Part shown: in pieces, positions 40,957 through 51,933 of the stretch
Position numbering within the stretch: position 1 is the stretch's first letter
Layout of the letters: every line of letters starts with the position of its first letter
Source of the DNA: Haliclona indistincta
Taxonomy: Eukaryota > Porifera > Demospongiae > Haplosclerida > Chalinidae
Direction of reading: 5' to 3'
DNA: 64,000 nt
Assembly (NCBI GenBank): GCA_964017065.1
Contig: OZ024785.1
Location: forward strand, 13,221,275-13,285,274
Made by a program: the position numbers and the translations under genes
Notes under the pieces: generated by a model
What the model was told of the DNA's origin: nothing
The model's input: only the letters and a program-made list of their open reading frames with translations
Databases searched by the model: none

Positions 40957-43900
40957 TCAGCTGGTGTGTACCAGTCTGACCAGACCACATGATAGAGCTA
41001 CTACTAGCCAGCGATGACAGTGATGGGACGGGTGCCATAACACCTGCAATGAGGACAAGATGATGAATCAGTCAACAGGACTAGAAATCACAATGGCTAG
41101 TAAAATAAAAGACAGAATGGTTCTAGATTACTCTATGCATATGCAAGCTCCATAAGACTATACATAAGTATAGCAGAACATACTAAATAAAGCTTGGTTC
41201 ACAATATGACGTTGAGCGACACTCATAACTCTTGTGCAAGCATCAAACCCCAAAATCTTGCTCAAGCTCGCAATGCTGGTTTAAAACTTAAGTACTAAAA
41301 CTAAACTTAATCCATGAAGTGGTTAGGCTAAAATAGTTGGTCTGAAAATCCCAAATGATTTTTATGCTTGCACCAGCATGGTCCAGCATCACATTGTGAA
41401 CAAGGCAAAAGGCATGTTTCACTGCACCTTTGTAATAGACGTGAGACCAGAGCAATCCACTGAATACTGCATTGTCTTTGGAACCTGTAACATAAAAGCA
41501 GCTCAGTATGAGGTACACACACACGCACTGCAGTGCCTATCCTTCAAACTACAGTGGAACCTCTATTAGAGGACACCCCTCATCCCTCTAAAATGGACAC
41601 TTACTGAATCCCAAATGTAACCCACATAATGTATATTAAACCCCTGACCAGAGGACACCCACTGTATAATGGCCGATTTTTGTTGGTCCCAATGGTGTCC
41701 GCCTTAGAGGGGCTCCACTGTACATATAACTAGCTTTATGTACTATATGGAGTATAGTGAAATGTGTATGTACTTAGTTGCTAAGAGCAACTGCCTAACA
41801 CTACTCATCTCACTAAGAAACACATCGCATGCCGACCATGCGCTAATCATCCACTGATTTACTCCAATCCGTCATAATCCATGCACGTGCAATACAGGCA
41901 TATTCCAGGAGGCTGGGAATGAGGATAGTGTGTCGGCTCTCCTGGGTATGAGGCAAGTTGCTATAATCTCACCTGTGACTTATTGAAGACCAGTTTGAGA
42001 GAATCATTGTCTTCATTTTCTTCTGATGTACTTTCTTGACTGCACCAAAACACGGTCTACCAAACAGATTAGAATAATTAAACACAAGAATATTTATAAA
42101 AAGACTACAGACTATGATTAGCAAAAGAAAATCCTGGCTGTTGTTGCAAAAAAATAACTCGTTTGTGTTCACTTTGTATAAAAGTCAACTGATAATTTAT
42201 TTGAAAAGGTCCATAAACTATGGTTCTCGAAACCATGTGCTAAGTAGAACTCAAGAGACTATTACTGGACGAGTTCCGTTGCTGCAGTACCTTGTTCTTG
42301 CTACAGGCACTCTTGCTCCTCAGGGTTGTGTAGAATGAGCATTTAGTGTCAGTCACATGTAGCTCTCCTAGTACTGAGCCAGTAGCTAGCTGGGAGGACC
42401 AGTTGGAATACGAACAACTCTATGAAAGAAAATAGTTAGTAGTTGATGTCAGTTGATGTTAAAACTAGGTATTGGTAGGCTAACTAGATTGATCAAAGAG
42501 GGCAATTGTAGTCTCGTCTCCAGACCACACCATGTGCTATGCGAGAGTTGGTTTGACCGCCAAGGTCGATATTCTTGGGTCAAACGGAAATGATGACACG
42601 TGTTTACAAACAAAAATGGTGACGCAAAGTGTTGGTAAAACATGCTGTAAGTAGAGACTAGCTGTCTACGCAGTATTTATAACACAAAGCTGTTCTACCA
42701 AGTACCGATCACTGCTAGTACTGTCTTCTTAACACCAACTATACAACATCATGACAACATGCAGCAACACACAGCATGCAGCAGTGCAGCCAAGGGAGGA
42801 GCAGAGCGTGACTTATGACGCAATAATTCACCTCTGACCAATCAGAATCTACTGCACGTATTCCTGCAGTGTTATTGCTTCCGGCCCAAGAAACTCGACC
42901 TTAACGACCAGATCCTCTCTGGAGCTTGGCAGAAGAGGTGTGGTCTAGGGACGAGACTGGGCAGTTTGAGGACAGGATGCACAATACAATCGTCTGCACA
43001 ACATAATGTTCTGTGAGTTTATTATAATTTTTTATTAAGGCATTCAGTACACACTGAATGGATGCAATAAATGGTGTCCAGTATAAATAGTACCATACCA
43101 TGACAGGACCAGAGCTAGTGTAGATCCTACCAGGAGAACAGATCTGAGAGTTGAAGCAAAGGTACAGTGGACCATATTTTCTGAAAGAGATAGAAGGAAA
43201 GATAGCTGAAACATGAGAATTAAACTAGGTACCATGAGGCTAACAAGCTGATGTTACTGAACAATAACTTTATATACGATTAAAAAGTCGGGCAATATGA
43301 CATTTATTTTACCTTGGAAACCAAAATAGACGCCCTCGTACTACGTGCTCGGGACGTCTATACCATTGGTTTCCGCGGTGAAATAAATCCCGGATTACCC
43401 TCCTTTTCATCGTATAACCTATATATAAACACTCGTTACAATGATGCAGTACCAGACAAATAATACGTCAATAAGAGAGATTTAAGGTACGCTTCTTGAA
43501 TAACAGATAACCAGAGAAGAGAGAGACTAGAAGAGAGTAATGTGTACTTTGATAGTCCAATTTCCTCTAGTACATGTACTCCGCTCCACAGCAGAGGCCA
43601 GTGAGCCTCAGTCAACCAGTCTAGAATAGAACAACACAACAATGACGTCATACTGTATAATTAATGTGATAGATGATGATAGAATAGTGGAAGAGGAGGA
43701 GCTTACTTTTCTCGAACTGTTCGACAGGTGTGTGAGGTTGTCTGAGGTCCCATAGGCATCCTCTCTTATCATGACCTCCTGTAAAGTAACATAACATCTA
43801 CAATGAGCAAGAGGCAAAGCTGTATCTCAATATCACAGCACTATTTCCTTCAGCTGAAGTCAACCAACAATAGGTTGACCAATCTTAGACTATTCACAAG

Positions 43901-44414
43901 TTGTACTCACCAGTAAACAGGAAGAAATGATCAGTAGGGCACCATGCTAGACAGCGACAGGGGCCAGAGTGAACCATGAGTACAGTCTGTGAGTACACCA
44001 CACCTCGAGAGTGGTCAAACTGGAACGATAGACTAGACAGCAGATCCCAAACTACCACTGAACCTGTAGAAAAGTCACACAACAAGCACAAATCATCATA
44101 TACCCATCTAGGTGTACAGAGTAGGGTTCTATTATACAATTCTATACTTTAATTGTGGGCATGCACATGGAAGCAATTTGAGCACTGTACAATACTTCAC
44201 TGTACAGCATGCGATTGATCACATACCATTCGAAAATCCAGCTGCTATTTTGCGATGACCATTTCCAGGTAGCCATGTCACACACAGGCATTGACCGTAG
44301 TGGGTGTTGTCACCACACCCACCAGGTATCAGAGTGGCTGGAACATGTACAGGTGCCACTATATCATAGCCATCATCATCACTAGTACAGCACTGAGGGT
44401 GAGGGATACTGTAT

Positions 44415-44479
<65 letters not shown>

Positions 44480-45648
44480 AATAATAAGGTACCATTAACA
44501 ATGCAAAACAAACGTATGTTTTATAAACAAAATTAATGTATGTGTGTAGTATTCATAGTAAAAATAGTCTTATGAATGAGAGAGTTACATCATAATGATG
44601 TCAGTGTAAGCAATACCAGAAGTGCAAAATTGTAAACCGTCAGTCTCCACTAATGAACAAATAAGAAGTAGTAAGTATAAGTGTTGTACCAACACTACTG
44701 TCTAGAGAAAAGGAATGTGTTCAAACACAATACAATCATGAACAAAGACCAGCACTAGTTAACAGCAAGCACATTCGAATGTATAATTTCGAATGAAGAA
44801 TGTGCTGAGACAACCGGTATAGTGATGTGCAAGTAAGCTTGACTATTGATCATGTTTGAGTTTGCTTCCAACCACGATTACATACATTCGTAATACACTT
44901 TGTCTCTGGAAATACTACAAATATACACAGTCACGTATACACAGGTACCTTAATATTCTCAGTTTTCCATCACTGCATGCTACAGCCAAGAGTCCCAGTC
45001 TACACAACTCTCCATCACTAGTGGTCTCCTTGCCTGTCCAACAACTTGACGAAGCTATAGGTGTGGTCATCTCCTTCTCCCAGCAACCAGAAGGGCACCA
45101 CTGCATGTCACGAATCACACCATAGTCGTGAGCAAAGCCGAGACTGAGGAAAGCAGCTGGACACCTACACAACATGCCATCAAGATGTACTTTTCTATAC
45201 TGTACAACACAAATGAACACTTTTATGCAAAGAAACACTTTATATACATGTAGCTAGCTACTCAAAACCCAATAAAGTAAAAATTGAGGCGTGTGCACCC
45301 TACACTCTTGTAAAGAAAATTCTGGTCCTTTTGGATAAAAATGATCACACAGTGAATGGTAACTGTTTCACGATGATGATGATGATTATACAATTTGACA
45401 CAAAGTACTTAAGCTTCCACTACCGCAGAGCAGCAGAGGTCACGTCTAGCATAACACACGGTACAGCTGTACTTATCAGCTGGCCGTATTACAAAATTTA
45501 CAAGATACAATTCAAAGCTAAAAAGGCAGAGTAGTGGCTAATGACATGTATTGACAACTCACACTTCTTGATTATTTTTCAAGTTCCCAACATTCCATAG
45601 CTGGATTAACCCTTTGTGAGCTAGAGGAAGATCTATCCGATGCGTCTG
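40957..45648 (-). CDS. GTF3C2: TFIIIC subunit GTF3C2-like, WD40 C-terminal exons
   Basis: Eleven minus-strand exons with consistent phases: ~45645-45563, 45164-44949, 44408-44227, 44063-43911, 43778-43707, 43620-43491, 43180-43099, 42419-42291, 42056-41973, 41484-41428, 41043-40957 (stop TGA). Recognisable GTF3C2 features in order are LIQLWNVGNL, DMQWCPSGCWE followed by GLLAVACSDGKLRIL, a SIPHPQ segment, GQCLCVTWLPG...AAGFSNGSVVVWDL, GGHDKRGCLWDLRQPHTP, GPVMSCSYSNWSSQLATGS..GEL, and the final VLWHPSHHCHRWLVVALSCGLVRLV. In humans the protein is the WD40 subunit of the RNA polymerase III factor TFIIIC. The N-terminal half is not upstream of this block. It matches the exons ending at 22466. Confidence 0.78.
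41550..41722. mobile_element. pogo-like MITE in a GTF3C2 intron (169 bp)
   Basis: Element 41552-41720 starts CAGTGGAACCTCTATTAGAGG and ends with an imperfect inverted copy, flanked by TA. It lies in the intron between exons 42056-41973 and 41484-41428. Same type as 18079-18242. Confidence 0.8.
42511..42958. mobile_element. inverted-repeat element in a GTF3C2 intron
   Basis: AGTCTCGTCTCCAGACCACACC at 42511 is mirrored by GGTGTGGTCTAGGGACGAGACT ending at ~42958. The ~450-bp element lies in the intron between exons 43180-43099 and 42419-42291. It has no transposase, and I could not define the target duplication. Confidence 0.65.
43301..43386. repeat. small foldback element
   Basis: TTTATTTTACCTTGGAAACC and GGTTTCCGCGGTGAAATAAA form imperfect inverted arms around ~45 bases that themselves contain AGACG..CGTCT. 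It lies in the intron between exons 43620-43491 and 43180-43099. Confidence 0.6.
44416..44479. repeat. (GA)n microsatellite acting as a polypyrimidine tract
   Basis: On the minus strand this reads C-run then (CT)n and ends only 7 nt before the acceptor AG of the exon starting at 44408. It therefore forms the polypyrimidine tract of that splice site. Length changes might affect splicing. Confidence 0.8.
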
Positions 45649-45857
45649 TGATGGAGATAAAGCCTATTTTCACTACCATAATTCAACAATAACACGCATG
45701 GTTGTACTTCAATACAAATCAAAATTGACAAAAGACAATTGAGGCAATGTAAGTATTACTTAATGTAGGTAAGGTTTCGCCGAGTGCTTTATCAGACACG
45801 AGACCACAGCCCGAGTGCCATAAAATCACGTAGAGCACGACTTACCTATATTAAGTG

Positions 45858-46052
45858 GTTTAAAGTATATGCCGCGGCTGACTAGATCAAGCTGTAACGC
45901 TACCGAGTGAATTCGAACGTCAGCGTGCTTTATGGGAATTAAAGCACGTTCAATATGACGCTGATATTGTACGGTGGGTGGGGATCACGAAATACGTGAT
46001 TTACAGGAAGCGCGGTGCCTTTGATTCAGCCCACGCATATACTTTAAATTGA
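45858..46052. repeat. foldback element upstream of the GTF3C2-like block
   Basis: GTTTAAAGTATATGCCGCGG is mirrored by CCCACGCATATACTTTAAA, with further internal pairs (AAAGCACG.., GAACGTCAGCG). A MITE-like insertion. No GTF3C2 exon was found between it and 45650. Confidence 0.5.
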
Positions 46053-46446
46053 CATAAAGTGACAAGATCAGTCGTAAGATGAAGAGAAAAAGCTCTGAGT
46101 TGATCAAGAGATGAGAATCAGCGAAAAGTCAGAGTACCAAAAATAACCACTGAGTGTCTATCTGATGTTGAGAGATATTGATAAAATTAATATGCTTTTG
46201 ATTATTATACTCATCTCTTACTACGGAGATGGGCAATACATAATATAATATACTAGCCAATGGCAACCAACTAGCGCATGTTGTTAACTTTAAGATATTT
46301 GTTGTGGATACCAGTGGTAGTGTAAAACTATAAACAATGATGTCATAAACTTATAGGTGCTATTTTAAAGTACAAGTAACATAATTATGAAACAAGAATT
46401 TCACTGTATAAAAATATAACAACAAACCAAGTCAACAACCAGTGCC

Positions 46447-48138
46447 ATGGATCAGCCAACTCGTCGTACCTTCCTACCAGGCCATGTGGTGGTCATCATC
46501 TGCTCTATCACTATTCATACATTAAATATAGCAAGGACGATTCATTTGGAGCGATACACACGGCATCAATACGAGTACGCAAGTTTTGCTGTTCTTGGCT
46601 TATTGTTTCTCAGCTACCCTCTCCTTGGCTACATAGCTGATGTCTGTCTCACTAGATATCGAACGCTCAAATGTTCTCTCATAATCCTGATAATTGGCTG
46701 TGCTGTTGGAGTGCTAACATCTTTTGTAACTGTGACAATTAGCTGCACTGAATGTGAAGGGGAAAAGAAACATGCAATGTTCACAGATATAATAAACATT
46801 GTAGTGATGATAGCCGGTTTTATGAGCATCACTGGTGTGGGATTGTTTGAAGCTAATGCCATTCAATTTGGACTGGATCAACTACTAGAGGCTCCTACAC
46901 CAAAACTGATTGCCTTCATCCACTGGTACTACTGGACTCAAAATGCAGTGCAATTGGTAGTGATGTATATAACGGTTGGCTGGCTAGTAATAAGAGACAG
47001 GGAATTACAGTATTCCTCATGTACAAGAGACAACTTATTATTAACACTTGTAGCCATACTTGGTCTAGCTGCTGTAGGCAGTTTAGTGCTTCTTCATAAA
47101 TCGAAGCGTCATCTACACATTCTGAGAGCAGGTCTCAACCCATTCAAGAATATCTACAAAGTGCTCAAGTATTCTTGGAACCACAAGGTCCCTCAGCATC
47201 GTAGTGCCTTCACCTACTGGGAGGAGGATATTCCACGCCGTATAGACCTGGGTAAGAACAAATATGGAGGACCATTTACCAATGAGGAGGTGGAGGACAC
47301 TAAGACATTCCTACGCATCCTGCCTCTTCTCCTGTGTCTGTTTGGATACCATCTAGCTGGAGATGGCTACTCTGCTCCAGATCAGCTCCAAAGGACTAGC
47401 TGTCCTTCACTACCAGTACTGTTGATATTCATTTATAATCCACTCCACATCAGCACTCTTGTTGTAGTGGTTGGTATTCCACTGTATCGACTGATCATCA
47501 ACAAATGTAGTCGCTACATCAAGAAAGTTCGAATGCTCACTAAAATGTGGATTGGTCTGTACCTCTCACTAGTACAAGTTGTCTTGTACATAATAGTAGT
47601 GATCAACCATGACAACAACGATAAGCAACCAGCTAATCAGACAGAAAGCCCCGGTGATGTATGCTTCAAAAACCGAGTAGGAATTATTGCTAACAACTCC
47701 AATGAAACAATAAATAACCCAGTCGACAACACCTACCTGTGGTTCATCATTCCTCAGCTCCTCAATGGTCTCTCTTCACTGCTTGTCTCCATGACAGTGT
47801 TTGAGTTCATCTGTGCCCAGGCTCCTCGCACTACCCAGGGACTGCTCATTGGTCTGTGGTATGCCACATTTAGCATCAGGTACCTACTAGTAGGTTTGGT
47901 AGATACTTTTCTCATTGAAAAGACCTCTTGGCTAATTTTCGAGGGAGTGAAGGTGTTTCTGATCCTGGTGTCTCTGGTGCTGTTCTCATGTGTGTCCAGA
48001 TGTTACCGCTACCGACAGCGAGACGAGATAGTCAATGTGCAGGGGATGATTGAGGACACTCATGAGAAGTGGTTAGACCAGGAGGAGGAGTACATGCAAG
48101 AGCGCAGAGCAATCCTATCAGGACTGACTACATCATAA
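46447..48138 (+). CDS. POT/PTR2-like membrane transporter P9 (563 aa)
   Basis: Shortest intact copy, first of block 3. It starts MDQPTRRTFLPGH. The variable segment after TM3 is unrelated to the others (TISCTECEGEKKHAMFTD). The loop between TM9 and TM10 is short, lacks the SKYWS stem, and carries three potential N-glycosylation sites (NQT, NNS, NET). The constant half is typical. Single exon. Confidence 0.85.
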   Translation: MDQPTRRTFLPGHVVVIICSITIHTLNIARTIHLERYTRHQYEYASFAVLGLLFLSYPLLGYIADVCLTRYRTLKCSLIILIIGCAVGVLTSFVTVTISCTECEGEKKHAMFTDIINIVVMIAGFMSITGVGLFEANAIQFGLDQLLEAPTPKLIAFIHWYYWTQNAVQLVVMYITVGWLVIRDRELQYSSCTRDNLLLTLVAILGLAAVGSLVLLHKSKRHLHILRAGLNPFKNIYKVLKYSWNHKVPQHRSAFTYWEEDIPRRIDLGKNKYGGPFTNEEVEDTKTFLRILPLLLCLFGYHLAGDGYSAPDQLQRTSCPSLPVLLIFIYNPLHISTLVVVVGIPLYRLIINKCSRYIKKVRMLTKMWIGLYLSLVQVVLYIIVVINHDNNDKQPANQTESPGDVCFKNRVGIIANNSNETINNPVDNTYLWFIIPQLLNGLSSLLVSMTVFEFICAQAPRTTQGLLIGLWYATFSIRYLLVGLVDTFLIEKTSWLIFEGVKVFLILVSLVLFSCVSRCYRYRQRDEIVNVQGMIEDTHEKWLDQEEEYMQERRAILSGLTTS

Positions 48139-49173
48139 CCAGTAGAGTTGCATGCAAAATAGCACTAATTGTTTTTATATCATGTTTTTCTTTTAGCAAA
48201 GTTTGTTTGTAGAGTGCTCACTATCTAATGTAGTGATAAGACAGCTTTCAACAACAAAAAACACTGCACACACCAAGTATTAGGTTAATACAAATACTGT
48301 GATGAAGGATGTAGTCATCAGCTGGTCATCACTCCAGTTATTTTTACACAGTAGTGCCCGATAGCACAAATCAGGGATCTGGTCAGCTAGCCCAGAAAGT
48401 TAAGCAACGATTTATACTCATTGAAATGCATGAGCTGCTACATCACATGAAGCAGAGGTCATGGTTTAGAATACACTAAACCACTGAAAACTGACTATTA
48501 GTAATGCACAATAGAACGTTACTGTAAACAAACATTCCTTTATCCCTTCACACACGGCTTGAACTTGGGTGGCAAAGGAAATGGGTGCCAAAATCTGAAG
48601 ACAAGTAAACGTCAAAAGGGTTGTTGGGAATAGGCCCACAATATAAGGCTGTACAAAGCAAAGTAATAGCACAAAATCTAGTACTACTCAGCCTCCTGAC
48701 ATGAAAAACAGTCTGATACCTTGTCTTGCATGCTGTTCTTGCCCCAGGTATTTTTTCAGGTAAGAGAGGCCATTGCTTGATTATCAAGTGAGCTTGTGTA
48801 TTACAATACCGCTCACGAGCAAGTTCACAACTGTGTGTGCGAGACTTGCAGTTGCTCTATGTGCAGTCGTGATTACGTTGTATAGCATTCAATGTGTCGC
48901 TCAAGAGCCGCTTGCGTGTGGGAGTAAACTTGCTCATGGGCGGTACTGTAACTGACCACAGTGCCTGATTCTGCATACAGAATACAGGCATGCCCAAGTA
49001 TGGAGAGCCAAAAAACAAAATTCACAAAATATTGAATCTTCATTAGCTGTCATGCTGTCTTGGAAGACACAAGCCAGCATTGATCATTATCATCATTGTA
49101 ACAAAATGTTTACTGAAAACAAGGATTCAGTATCATAACTTCTATACACTTGACAGCTAATCTTTGCAGCACG
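48139..49173. other. spacer with a small foldback element
   Basis: Near 48800-48951 TACCGCTCACGAGCAAGTTC is mirrored by AACTTGCTCATGGGCGGTA, a ~150-bp foldback MITE. The rest is AT-rich with no supported gene and no CCAAT-CRE pair. Confidence 0.5.
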
Positions 49174-50889
49174 ATGACTAAGCCAGCTCATCGTCCTTTC
49201 CTTATAGGCCATGTGGTAGTCATCATTTGCTCACTCGTGATTCATCTATTAAACTTAGCAAGAACTGTTCACTTGGAACAGCACGCTACCTCCCACAACA
49301 AGATCACAATCTTTGCTACTCTGGGCATATTGTTCCTCAGCTACCCTCTCCTTGGCTACATAGCTGATGTCTGTCTCACCAGGTATCGAATCATCAAATT
49401 CTCCTTCATATTCCTGATAGTTGGATGCACTGTTGGACTGCTTACTGCATCATCGGTTACAATATTGAACATATTTCGTGAAGAATCAGATATCATGTCT
49501 ATTGTGGGAGTAACAATAGCAGGTATCTTGGTCACCACAGGTGAGGGACTGTTTGAAGCTAATGCTATTCAATTTGGACTGGATCAACTACTAGAGGCTC
49601 CTACACCAAAACTGATTGCCTTCATCCACTGGTACTACTGGACTCACAATGCAGTGCAATTGATAGTAATGTATCTTAGAACTGGCTGGATAGTTATAGA
49701 CAAAAGTTTAAATTCTTTTTTTCGAGGCAAAGCTCAAGTACATGTAATAAAAAGTACTTTGATTTTAGTATATTTAGTTACACCTGGTCTAGCTGCTGTA
49801 GGCTGCTTAGTACTTCTTCATAAATCAAATCGTCACTTATACATTCTGAGAGCAGGTCTCAACCCATTCAAGAATATCTACAAAGTGCTCAAGTATTCTT
49901 GGAACCACAAGGTCCCTCAGCATCGTAGTGCCTTCACCTACTGGGAGGAGGATATTCCACGCCGTATAGACCTGGGTAAGAACAAATATGGAGGACCATT
50001 TACCAATGAGGAGGTGGAGGACACTAAGACATTCCTACGCATCTTGCCTCTTCTCCTGTGTCTGTTTGGATACCATCTAGCTGGAGATGGCTACTCTGCT
50101 CCAGATCATCTCCAGAGGACTAGCTGTCCTTCACTACCAGTACTGCTACTAATTGTGTTCAATCCACTCCACATCAGCACTCTTGTTGTAGTGGTTGGTA
50201 TTCCACTGTATCGACTGATCTGTTGTCGCTACATCAAGAAAGTTCGAATGCTCACTAAAATGTGGATTGGTCTGTACCTCTCACTAGTACAAGTCGTCTT
50301 GTACATAATAGTAGTGATCAACCATGACAGCAAGTACTGGTCAGAATACAGCTCAGTACCTTGGGTTCTGAAATATTATCACCATTATTACTATACCCCT
50401 GAAGAAGTATGCTTGAAGATTCGATTTAAACTCATAAACATCTCATGTCATTTAAGTAACGACCCAGTCGACAACACCTACCTGTGGTTCATCATTCCTC
50501 AGCTCCTCAATGGTCTCTCTTCTCTGCTTGTCTCCATGACAGTGCTTGAGTTCATCTGTGCCCAGGCTCCTCGTACTACCCAGGGACTGCTCATTGGTCT
50601 GTGGTATGCCACCTTTAGCATCAGGTACCTACTAGTAGGTTTGATAGACACTCTTCTCATTGAAAAGACCTCTTGGCTAATTTTCGAGGGAGTGAAGGTG
50701 TTTCTGATCCTGGTGTCTCTGGTGCTGTTCTCATGTGTGTCCAGACGTTACCGCTACCGACAGCGTGACGAGATAGTCAATGTGCAGGGGATGATTGAGG
50801 ACACTCATGACAAGTGGTTAGACCAGGAGGAGGAGTACATGCAAGAGCGCAGAGCAATCCTATCAGGACTGACTACATCATTACAGTAG
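49174..50889 (+). CDS. POT/PTR2-like membrane transporter P10 (571 aa)
   Basis: I place the start at ATG 49174 (MTKPAHRPFLIGH), which aligns with all copies; the frame is open further upstream but without homology. A 9-bp in-frame deletion at ~50218-50222 turns LIINKCSRYIKK into LICCRYIKK in the TM8-TM9 cytoplasmic loop. GEGLFEAN replaces GVGLFEAN. The loop is Tyr/His rich with an NIS site and two cysteines. Ends LTTSLQ. Probably functional. Confidence 0.83.
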   Translation: MTKPAHRPFLIGHVVVIICSLVIHLLNLARTVHLEQHATSHNKITIFATLGILFLSYPLLGYIADVCLTRYRIIKFSFIFLIVGCTVGLLTASSVTILNIFREESDIMSIVGVTIAGILVTTGEGLFEANAIQFGLDQLLEAPTPKLIAFIHWYYWTHNAVQLIVMYLRTGWIVIDKSLNSFFRGKAQVHVIKSTLILVYLVTPGLAAVGCLVLLHKSNRHLYILRAGLNPFKNIYKVLKYSWNHKVPQHRSAFTYWEEDIPRRIDLGKNKYGGPFTNEEVEDTKTFLRILPLLLCLFGYHLAGDGYSAPDHLQRTSCPSLPVLLLIVFNPLHISTLVVVVGIPLYRLICCRYIKKVRMLTKMWIGLYLSLVQVVLYIIVVINHDSKYWSEYSSVPWVLKYYHHYYYTPEEVCLKIRFKLINISCHLSNDPVDNTYLWFIIPQLLNGLSSLLVSMTVLEFICAQAPRTTQGLLIGLWYATFSIRYLLVGLIDTLLIEKTSWLIFEGVKVFLILVSLVLFSCVSRRYRYRQRDEIVNVQGMIEDTHDKWLDQEEEYMQERRAILSGLTTSLQ

Positions 50890-51933
50890 ATTTGCTATCT
50901 TGTGTGTTCATTGTAAGTAATAGTGGACACCATCAGATACAAAATAAAATCCTCAGTATAAAGATTGCACTCAAAGGTCAATGATTATTAAGTTGGTCAT
51001 ATAAAGCATCGTAAAACCAACTAAAAGCCAGGCATATACTATTCACATAAGTTGGCATTGTGGTTGCTATGGCACAAGTCATGCCTACCTCACAGTATAT
51101 CATGAATACACTCAACAATAATTCAGGCTATTCCCTCAGGATTATTGACTATTTCTTCATGTACTTGTGATACACCACGATGAAGGCAAAGTGTCTTACT
51201 GTTCATCGCATTGATACTAGAGCACTATCATGACCAGAAACTAAACAGTTGCCTTATATAGAGGTTATCAACTGCATTTGCTTGTTTACAACTAGATAAA
51301 GTAGCTACGAACAAGTGAATTAATCTCCAGTGGTACAACTCCTTAATGTCATTTCCTAGCCAAGGCAAGTTGTGTAATGACAAATCAATTTCTGGACATA
51401 ATAATATTATTGTAGGCTATCGTGTCAGCTGTGCAGTTGCTAACTGTTGACCCTCATGAACCTTGTTGTTGTAACAAAACTATAATCGTGTTATTCATAT
51501 TGCATCAAAATCGTTTGTTTGTATTGCCTGAAGAGGTGCATCAGTGTAAGATAATCCAGTATGTAAACATGGCTACTGTGAAAGCCATCAATCTGGATTG
51601 GTATCAGTAGTGAGATATGGTAGACTCATGTTTCCATCTACTCTCTAGTCTACCAATAGGTCTATAACACATATCTAATAATAACCAATAAACAACAAAA
51701 AATACCATTCTAGAAAAAAAATTGGTCATCATGGTATCTGCTAATAATTATACAACTCCATTTGAAAGCAGCAATCACAAGAAACTGAAATACTGTCACC
51801 AAAAACATAAGGAAAACACAGGTTTGAATGTTTGTCAACAAAAGACAACAACTAAGATTACGAATTATTATCTGGTGTTTATTTGTAGGACAAAGATCAA
51901 GTCATCAGTTTCAAATTTTCTACAGAGATGCAA
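50890..51933. other. spacer between P10 and P11
   Basis: AT-rich unique sequence. Open frames at 51422-51610 and 51722-51937 have no domain. No conserved promoter motif is seen. Confidence 0.4.

Noticed and set aside
43491..43620. A frameshift in this GTF3C2-like exon
   Set aside because: With the donor at 43490 and the next exon 43180-43099, one frame runs through and matches the family on both sides. The extra residues form an in-frame insert.
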